In this document: positions 58,401 through 64,000 of the stretch, in pieces
Position numbering within the stretch: the first letter of the stretch is position 1
How the letters are laid out: every line of letters starts with the position of its first letter
Assembly: GCF_947495255.1 (NCBI RefSeq)
Contig: NZ_CANLYI010000005.1
Span: forward strand, 310,001 to 374,000
Source: an uncultured Winogradskyella sp.
Lineage (GTDB): Bacteria > Bacteroidota > Bacteroidia > Flavobacteriales > Flavobacteriaceae
Direction: 5' to 3'
DNA: 64,000 nt
The notes under the pieces: model-generated
Told to the model about the DNA's origin: nothing
The model's database searches: none
What the model saw: only the letters and a program-made list of their open reading frames with translations
Program-made: the position numbers and the translations under genes

Positions 58401-61400
58401 CCCAACAATAACTAATAACGTATTAACTAATCCTGCTGAAAGTTGGGCAGGTATAACGAGACAAATTACATCTACCGATTTTGAGCAATCCAATGTAGAA
58501 TATATAGAATTTTGGATACAAGATCCATTTTTAGATAACCCAGCAAATACAGGAGGTAAATTATTTATAAACCTCGGTAATATTTCAGAAGATGTTTTAA
58601 AGGATGGTAGAAAACAATACGAAAATGGTTTACCAGAAGATGGTGACGTTTCATCATTAATTCTACAACAACCTTTAACGTTAGAAAATCCTTATGTAGT
58701 ACCTCAAAATCAATCATTGATTTACACCTTTGATACTACAGGAGACCAAAGAACAAATCAAGATGTTGGTTACGATGGTTTTGATGATGCAGAAGAGGCT
58801 CAAATGTTACAGACACTTTATGGAGGAAATAACTTTGGAGAAGATCCTGCAAACGATAACTATTCTTACTACTTAAACGAAGAAGGCGGTATTTTTGAAC
58901 GTTATAAAAAATATAATGGTTTAGAAGGCAATACACCAGATACGTTTACAGATACTAATAGAGGTTCTACAACTCAGCCAGATGTGGAAGATATAAACAG
59001 AGATAACACAATGAATACCATTGATAGTTATTTTGAATATGAAATAGACATTACACCTGCCAGTTTAACGGAAGATAATCCGTACATCTTTGATGTAAAA
59101 GGAGGTCCAGGCGAACCCATAAGTGTTACACTTCCAAATGGAGATGTAAGGACTGATGTGAAGTGGTATCAGTTTAGAATTCCTATTGCAGATAGTGATA
59201 TACGTGAAGCAATAGGTGGTATTTCAGATATTCGTTCTATTCGTTTTGCGCGTATGCATTTATCTGATTTTACACAGAATACAGTTTTACGTTTTGCATC
59301 ATTAGATTTAGTGCGTAGTGATTGGAGACGTTATTCGCTGCCATTAGATGATGAGACTATTACAGAACATGAAAACGACCTAACCGAATTTAATGTTGGT
59401 ATTGTTGGTATACAAGAAAATAATGGCTCATACGAAACACCTCCAGGAGTAGAAAGAGAAGAGCTAAATAATAACAATAGTATAATTAGACAAAATGAAC
59501 AATCTTTAGTTCTGCAAGCTTGTGATTTAGAAGTTGAAGATTACAGAGGTGTTTATAAAAATATTAATTTAGATATGCGTCAGTACAAACGTTTACGAAT
59601 GTTTTTACACGCAGAAGCTCAAGATGGAGAAGCATTAGATATAGGAGAAATGACTGCTTTTATACGAATGGGTAATGATTTAACTGAGAATTTTTATCAG
59701 GTTGAAGTCCCATTATTACCATCAGATTTTGCAGAAGGCACTGGAGCAGAACAGCTTTGGCCAGATGAAAATGAGATTAATATTTCCTTAGAAGCGTTTC
59801 AACAAATAAAGTCTAAAGGTATTTTTGACCAAACGTTGTCTAATGAAGACCCAACATTTTATAATGTTATTGATGGTGAAGTAAGTGAAAATGCAGTAGA
59901 TGAATTTGGTACGGTTGCAATTGGTCAGCAACGTGTTGCGATAAAAGGTAATCCTAATTTTGGAGATATTAGAGTCCTGATGGTTGGTGTTAAAAACAGC
60001 AATACAACAGAAAGTGTTTGTGGTGAGGTTTGGTTTAACGAATTAAGAATGTCTGGTCTAGAAAACGAAGGTGGTTGGGCTGCTGTTGTTAGCATGGATA
60101 CAAACTTTGCAGATTTTGCAGATATTAGCGCAACGGGAAGCAGAAGCACAATTGGGTTTGGAGGTATAGAACAAGGGCCAAATGAAAGAAGCTTAGAAGA
60201 TGTACAGTCCTATGATGTTGTAACTAATGTACAATTAGGGCAATTATTACCAAAAAAATGGGGAGTACAGATTCCGTTTAATTATGCGCAAAGTGAAGAA
60301 TTGGTAACACCAAAATTCGACCAATATTATAATGACCTTACATTAGATTCTCGCATAGATGCAGCAGAAACTAGCGCAGACGAAGATCGTATTAGAGAAC
60401 AATCGGAAGATTATACCAAACGAAAGAGTATAAACTTTATTGGTGTTAGAAAGCAAAAAGCAGCCGAATCTGAAAAGCACTTTTACGATGTAGAAAACCT
60501 AACATTAAACTATTCTTATAATAAAGTAGAGCATAGGGATTTTGAAATTGAAAACGCATTAGATCAAACAGTGAGAGCTGGTGCCAATTATAATTATGCT
60601 TTTGAGCCTGTAAAATTTGAACCATTTAAAAAGAATGATTCACTGTTTACTGGAAAAAACTGGAAGATTTTAAAAGATTTTAACCTTAATTTATTACCAT
60701 CTTCTTTTTCAGTTAATACAGATATTAATAGACAGTTTAGTAAACAAAAATTTAGAGAAGTAGAGTTAGGTGGTAGTAATATTGGTATAGAAGAATTGTT
60801 TAGGAGAAATTATACATTCGATTTTCAGTATGCTATAAATTATAACATTACAGATGCATTGAGTTTAAACTTTTCTGCAGCGAATACAAATATTGTTCGT
60901 AATTACTTTATTGATGATCGTATTAGTGGTCTACAAGATCCAGAATTAGATGTTTGGGATGGTTTCTTTGATTTTGGAGACCCTAATTATCAAACACAAC
61001 AGCTACAAGTTAATTACGAAATACCACTGTATAAGATTCCAGCGTTAAGTTTTTTAAGAGCAACGTATTCTTATAATGGTTCATTTCAATGGCAAAAAGG
61101 ATCTGATTTAAACGAAGGATTAGAAGTAGAGGATCCAGACAATCCAGGGGTTTATAATACTTATAATTTAGGGCATTCTATTCAGAACTCTAATACCCAT
61201 AATATTAACTCTACACTTAATATGGAAACCTTATACAAAACTGTAGGTTTAGTTAGAAAAGGAAAAAAGCGAAGTAGAGGGCGTACTAGAGCAGTAAGTA
61301 CAAAAGGGCGTTCTGCAACACCAAATAAATCTATAGCTGATAAAGATAAAACTAAAGATCCAAATAAACTAAGTACAGGTAAAAAGGCATATAACACGTT

Positions 61401-62784
61401 TGTAGATGTTGTTACTATGGTAAAACGTATTCAGCTAGGTTATACAGAAAATAACGGAACTTTTCTTCCTGGATATATGCAAACACCAGGTTTCGTTGGT
61501 ACTTTAAAACCAACTATAGGTTATACTTTTGGTAGTCAGCAAAATATTAGAGACCTAGCAGCAAGAAATGGTTGGTTAACTGTATTTCCGGATTTAAACC
61601 AACAATATACTGAAGTAAAAAACACATCGCTTGTATATTCTGCCAATATAGAGCCTATGAGAGATTTAAAAATTGATCTTACAGGTAACAGAACATTTGC
61701 AGAAAATATGTCTGAAAGTTTTCAGGCAATTGATGATGACTTAGATGGTTTAAGTGATAGGTACGAGGATTTAATCACAAACTCCTTTGGTAACTTTAAT
61801 ATCTCTACAGCATTAATAAAAACAGCCTTTAATACAAGTGATGAAAATCAATCAGAAACTTTTGATGATTTTAGATCTAACAGGTTAGTTATAGCAAATC
61901 GTTTGGCAAAAGAGTTTTATGGAGATACACCATATGCCACAGATGCTGAAGGTTACCCAGAAGGTTTCGGAAAAAATAGTCAACGTGTATTATTGCCAGC
62001 ATTTTTATCTGCGTACCAAGGTACAGATCCAGATAAAGTAACTACAAGTGCTTTTAGAGATGTGCCAATTCCAAACTGGACTTTAAAGTATACTGGTTTA
62101 ATGAAAATTCCATGGTTTAAAAAGACCTTTAGACGATTTTCTATTCAGCATGGTTACAGGTCTAGTTATACTATTAATCAATTCAGAACTAACTTAGATT
62201 TAGTGACAGAAGACTTAATTCCTGGTCTAGCTTATGGTGATCAGTCTCCTGATGTTATCGATCAAGCTGGTAATTATAAAAATGAAACGCTTTACAGTAA
62301 CATTAACTTAGAAGAGCAGTTTAGTCCTTTAATGCGTTTAGATTTTGAAATGAAAAATTCTATTAAGGTTTTAGCAGAGATAAAAACAGATAGAATGTTA
62401 TCATTAAGTTTTGATAATAATTTAATGACTGAGATACAAGGTAAAGAATACACGCTTGGTCTAGGATACCGATTTAAAGATTTAAGAATTAGATCACAAC
62501 TTGCAGGTCCAAAGCAAATTATTGTAAGTGATTTAAATATGCGTGCAGATATTTCGGTAAGAGATAATAAAACGATTATTAGGTATTTAGATTTAGAAAA
62601 TAATCAGATTACAGCAGGTCAAACTATTTGGGGATTAAAGTATACCGCAGATTATGCATTTAGTAAAAACCTAACCGGAATTTTCTACTTTGATTATACG
62701 TTCTCAGATTTTGCAATTTCAACATCGTTCCCACAAACCTCTTTAAGATCAGGAATTACATTACGATATAATTTTGGAAATTAA
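55420..62784 (+). CDS. sprA: Gliding motility / type IX secretion translocon protein SprA
   Basis: 2454 residues, close to the about 2400 of Flavobacterium johnsoniae SprA. SprA forms the very large outer-membrane barrel through which type IX substrates leave the cell. A signal peptide (LALVMLIGNSLLAQ) starts the protein. Family features include the early stretch LPEFYVNSGLFESIFGGNTI, repeated long-range beta-strand segments and the extended N-terminal repeat of SprA_N (VGNVNMPLNSSLITGAQSLFG). A short basic segment (GKKRSRGRTRAVSTKGR, near residue 1945) is probably a flexible loop. The C-terminus ends in the strand SGITLRYNFGN. It is translationally coupled to ruvA, as is common in this family. 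Confidence 0.96.
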   Translation: MQLNKTNHNYALSYRFYCVLALVMLIGNSLLAQETQPETEQDSTITTFSFGKLNMPNPNSIVSKYEYDPILDRYVYTEKIGNFNINYPLILTAEEFQKLVLEEKLKAYYKKMADAKAGQKEGAEEDQKNLLPEFYVNSGLFESIFGGNTINVIPQGSVEVDLGVLFSKQDNPSFSPRNRTNFTFDFDQRISLSLLGKVGTRLQVTANYDTEATFDFQQVVKLEYTPTEDDIIRKIEVGNVNMPLNSSLITGAQSLFGVKTELQFGKTRVTAVFSEQQSQAKSVVAEGGGTVEEFEFYARDYDENRHFFLAQYFKETYDKSLLQYPFIDNQGLQITRIELWVTNRNNQTENVRNIVAFQDLGESSAENIGLEPLPAGFINNPGAKPNNKNNDFDPTSIGVGGSQLTDLVRNITSVENGINVSVNEGYDYGKLESARKLTEGQEYILNSELGYVSLNQRLLNDEVLAVAFQYTLGGEVFQVGEFANDGVDATTVSDTSGTQVVNNQSLVLKMLKSAVTSVEQPIWGLMMKNIYDTGAFQLSEEDFKLNIFYTEASSVNYINPVEGTTFPTFDNNTVYSGDDSEINETPLIRLFHLDRLNYNNDPQERGDGFFDYVEGTTVLSQNGKIIFTKAEPFGRYLFDVLDDDGNPNNNEADYDDVTNTESGYNENQKKYVYDILYKSTKTAALDEAEKNKFQIKGRFKSSGGDSGIPIGAFNVPRGSVRVTAGGRQLVEGVDYTVNYQLGRVEILDEALKASNTPINVSVENNAVFGQQTKRFTGVNVEHQFDENFVLGATLLNLSERPITQKANYNSEPINNTIFGFNGNYSTEVPFLTRLVNKLPNIDTDVPSNLSVRGEFAYLLPGAASGADFNGEATAYIDDFEGTQGAIDLLSPLSWSLASRPLTVNGVGENDISNKQGIENGFGRALLNWYTIDPIFFSAQRPSGMTDDDVSDIYTRRVFIEEIFPDQDIVQGQTSVINTLDLAYYPTERGPYNFDPTITNNVLTNPAESWAGITRQITSTDFEQSNVEYIEFWIQDPFLDNPANTGGKLFINLGNISEDVLKDGRKQYENGLPEDGDVSSLILQQPLTLENPYVVPQNQSLIYTFDTTGDQRTNQDVGYDGFDDAEEAQMLQTLYGGNNFGEDPANDNYSYYLNEEGGIFERYKKYNGLEGNTPDTFTDTNRGSTTQPDVEDINRDNTMNTIDSYFEYEIDITPASLTEDNPYIFDVKGGPGEPISVTLPNGDVRTDVKWYQFRIPIADSDIREAIGGISDIRSIRFARMHLSDFTQNTVLRFASLDLVRSDWRRYSLPLDDETITEHENDLTEFNVGIVGIQENNGSYETPPGVEREELNNNNSIIRQNEQSLVLQACDLEVEDYRGVYKNINLDMRQYKRLRMFLHAEAQDGEALDIGEMTAFIRMGNDLTENFYQVEVPLLPSDFAEGTGAEQLWPDENEINISLEAFQQIKSKGIFDQTLSNEDPTFYNVIDGEVSENAVDEFGTVAIGQQRVAIKGNPNFGDIRVLMVGVKNSNTTESVCGEVWFNELRMSGLENEGGWAAVVSMDTNFADFADISATGSRSTIGFGGIEQGPNERSLEDVQSYDVVTNVQLGQLLPKKWGVQIPFNYAQSEELVTPKFDQYYNDLTLDSRIDAAETSADEDRIREQSEDYTKRKSINFIGVRKQKAAESEKHFYDVENLTLNYSYNKVEHRDFEIENALDQTVRAGANYNYAFEPVKFEPFKKNDSLFTGKNWKILKDFNLNLLPSSFSVNTDINRQFSKQKFREVELGGSNIGIEELFRRNYTFDFQYAINYNITDALSLNFSAANTNIVRNYFIDDRISGLQDPELDVWDGFFDFGDPNYQTQQLQVNYEIPLYKIPALSFLRATYSYNGSFQWQKGSDLNEGLEVEDPDNPGVYNTYNLGHSIQNSNTHNINSTLNMETLYKTVGLVRKGKKRSRGRTRAVSTKGRSATPNKSIADKDKTKDPNKLSTGKKAYNTFVDVVTMVKRIQLGYTENNGTFLPGYMQTPGFVGTLKPTIGYTFGSQQNIRDLAARNGWLTVFPDLNQQYTEVKNTSLVYSANIEPMRDLKIDLTGNRTFAENMSESFQAIDDDLDGLSDRYEDLITNSFGNFNISTALIKTAFNTSDENQSETFDDFRSNRLVIANRLAKEFYGDTPYATDAEGYPEGFGKNSQRVLLPAFLSAYQGTDPDKVTTSAFRDVPIPNWTLKYTGLMKIPWFKKTFRRFSIQHGYRSSYTINQFRTNLDLVTEDLIPGLAYGDQSPDVIDQAGNYKNETLYSNINLEEQFSPLMRLDFEMKNSIKVLAEIKTDRMLSLSFDNNLMTEIQGKEYTLGLGYRFKDLRIRSQLAGPKQIIVSDLNMRADISVRDNKTIIRYLDLENNQITAGQTIWGLKYTADYAFSKNLTGIFYFDYTFSDFAISTSFPQTSLRSGITLRYNFGN

Positions 62785-62785
62785 A

Positions 62786-62817
62786 TTTGAATTGAAAGTA
62801 TTAAAAATTTACATTTG
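62786..62817 (+). promoter_or_regulatory. Bacteroidota-type promoter of gcvH
   Basis: TTTG (62786-62789), a 20-base spacer and TACATTTG (62810-62817) match the TTTG / TAnnTTTG consensus, 27 bases before the gcvH ATG. Confidence 0.72.
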
Positions 62818-62844
62818 TTGGATTAATTATATAATAGAATAAAA

Positions 62845-63225
62845 ATGAATATACCATCAGAATTAAAATATACAAAAGACCACGAGTGGGTTAAAATTGA
62901 AGGCGACGTCGCTACAATAGGTATTACGGATTTTGCACAAAGCGAATTAGGTGATATAGTTTATGTAGAAGTTGATACTTTAGATGAAACTTTAGATATT
63001 GAAGAAGTGTTTGGTACTGTTGAAGCTGTAAAAACGGTTTCAGATTTATTTTTACCACTGTCAGGTGAAATTATAGAATTTAATGAAGGTTTAGAGGATG
63101 AACCAGAAAATGTAAATTCTGATCCTTATGGAAATGGTTGGATGATAAAATTAAAATTTTCTGATGCTTCACAAGTAGATGGCTTATTATCTGCAGATGC
63201 TTATAAAGCATTAATTAGTGGTTAA
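62845..63225 (+). CDS. gcvH: Glycine cleavage system H protein
   Basis: 126 residues, the usual length. The H protein carries the lipoyl arm that shuttles aminomethyl groups in glycine cleavage. The fold starts with [20 protein letters not shown]; the lipoylated lysine is Lys63 in [11 protein letters not shown]. The C-terminal part contains [14 protein letters not shown]. The other glycine cleavage genes are not in the window. The following gene overlaps its end by 8 bases. Confidence 0.96.
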   Translation: MNIPSELKYTKDHEWVKIEGDVATIGITDFAQSELGDIVYVEVDTLDETLDIEEVFGTVEAVKTVSDLFLPLSGEIIEFNEGLEDEPENVNSDPYGNGWMIKLKFSDASQVDGLLSADAYKALISG

Positions 63226-63580
63226 AAAAATACTATTACCTGTGTCAATAATATATACATTGGCATTAATCATTGCGAGTTTAATAACATTAAATGGAGT
63301 GCCGAGTTTAGGGTCGTCTTTTGATGATAAAATTTATCACATAGTCGCATATATAGGTTTAGCATTTTTATGGGCTTCTTGTTTTAAGCCCTTTGAAACA
63401 AAGTATATACCTTTTCTTGTGTTTTTTTTATCAGCTTTTCTTGGGTTTATATTAGAGTTACTTCAATACTTTGTTAATCCTAATAGAATGTATGATACCT
63501 ACGATTTAATTGCAAACAGTATTGGAGCAATTTTTGGTACGTTAATTGCAACACAAATAAATGTATATAAATTAAAATAA
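63218..63580 (+). CDS. VanZ-like membrane protein
   Basis: 120 residues starting with GTG at 63218, inside the end of gcvH; there is no in-frame ATG near the N-terminus. Four helices are predicted. The VanZ-family motifs are [16 protein letters not shown] and [32 protein letters not shown]. The family is named after the teicoplanin-resistance protein VanZ, but its general role is not established. The gcvH-VanZ-TonB order suggests cotranscription with gcvH. Confidence 0.85.
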   Translation: MVKKILLPVSIIYTLALIIASLITLNGVPSLGSSFDDKIYHIVAYIGLAFLWASCFKPFETKYIPFLVFFLSAFLGFILELLQYFVNPNRMYDTYDLIANSIGAIFGTLIATQINVYKLK

Positions 63581-63645
63581 CATAAAGCCTTGCTTTTTTT
63601 ACTATTATTTATTTAAATTAGCGATGTTATAAAAATTAAAACACT

Positions 63646-64000
63646 ATGGAACTTAAAAAAAATCCGAAATCGGACGTCAGTCGTAACAGCTCGTTATACT
63701 TTGCTGTTGGTCTTGCGTTAATGCTTGGCATTACGTATATGGCGATCAATTATAAAACGTATGATAAAAGTGATATTGTAGCTGAATCTCTTAATTTAGA
63801 TGATGAATTAGAGGAAGAAGTACCAGTTACGGAACAAATTGCGACGCCACCACCTCCACCACCACCACCACCTGCAGCTCCAGAAGTGATTGAGGTTGTA
63901 GAAGATGAAGTTGAGGTTGAGGAAACTGTAATTGAATCAACTGAAACAGAAATGGAAACAGAAATTGTTGAAATTGAAGAAGTAGAGGTTGTAGAAGTAG
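63646..64000 (+). CDS. TonB-type energy transducer (partial, C-terminus outside window)
   Basis: The ATG at 63646 opens a frame of 118 codons that runs off the right edge. After a polar N-terminus (MELKKNPKSDVSRNSS) comes one transmembrane helix (YFAVGLALMLGITYMAI). A proline run of nine residues follows, and then a long Glu/Val/Thr-rich stretch. This is the N-terminal anchor and periplasmic spanning region of a Bacteroidota TonB. The receptor-binding C-terminal domain is not in the window. Such proteins energise TonB-dependent importers like the SusC at 28978. Confidence 0.85.
   Translation, partial: MELKKNPKSDVSRNSSLYFAVGLALMLGITYMAINYKTYDKSDIVAESLNLDDELEEEVPVTEQIATPPPPPPPPPAAPEVIEVVEDEVEVEETVIESTETEMETEIVEIEEVEVVEV

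Noticed and set aside
61262..61312. Basic stretch in SprA as a nucleic-acid-binding motif
   Set aside because: It is a short Lys/Arg/Gly/Ser-rich loop in an outer-membrane barrel protein; no domain is recognisable.
1..64000. CRISPR array, insertion sequence or prophage
   Set aside because: No regularly spaced repeats, transposase or phage structural genes were seen in the read-through of both strands.

Overview
The window is AT-rich DNA from a member of the Bacteroidota, very probably a marine-type Flavobacteriaceae. The grounds are: TAnnTTTG promoters with an upstream TTTG box instead of E. coli-like promoters, few Shine-Dalgarno sites, a SusC/SusD pair, an alternative complex III operon, SprA of the type IX secretion/gliding machinery, DUF2723 and DUF5686 proteins, and many lipoproteins. 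The species cannot be named from the sequence.

Layout. 1-2263 (minus): 5' part of a large DUF2723 membrane protein cut by the window edge. 2414-2490: tRNA-Gln(UUG) with its own promoter and terminator. 2714-3538 (minus): tandem universal stress protein. 3695-8287: rimP-nusA-infB operon with a terminator-like hairpin in its leader. 8402-8782 (minus): secreted SPOR-domain protein. 9079-20954: respiratory operon actA-actB-actC-actD-actE-actF-coxB-coxA (alternative complex III plus an aa3-type oxidase), closed by a strong terminator. 21091-24398: ruvB, a cytochrome P450 and queG.

24646-50008 is an accessory sugar-utilisation island in three divisions tied together by one LacI-family regulator (44504-45538, minus). 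A 14-bp operator, CGAAATCGTTTTCG (either orientation), occurs identically four times: upstream of the first division, upstream of susC, and twice next to lacI. Division 1 is a sugar porter, a GH32 beta-fructosidase lipoprotein and a fructokinase. Division 2 is SusC, SusD, two VCBS/ASPIC-UnbV lipoproteins, a vanadium-haloperoxidase-like PAP2 lipoprotein, a membrane-anchored GyrI-like protein and a GH37 trehalase that resembles fungal neutral trehalases, including their calcium-binding motif. Division 3 is an SLC45/SUT-like sucrose or disaccharide symporter, a second PfkB kinase and a GH13_18 sucrose-phosphorylase-like enzyme. Together they suggest use of fructans, sucrose and trehalose by two routes: extracytoplasmic hydrolysis, and import followed by phosphorolysis.

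50011-64000 is core genome again: a DUF5686 protein (minus), malic enzyme with a phosphotransacetylase domain, ruvA-sprA (1-bp overlap), gcvH, a VanZ-like protein, and the N-terminal part of a TonB protein cut by the window end.

The best candidates for something undescribed are the fungal-type trehalase within a Bacteroidota locus, the unexplained VCBS/VCBS/haloperoxidase-like/GyrI block next to SusCD, and the LacI operator set. No CRISPR array, insertion sequence, rRNA or prophage was seen.
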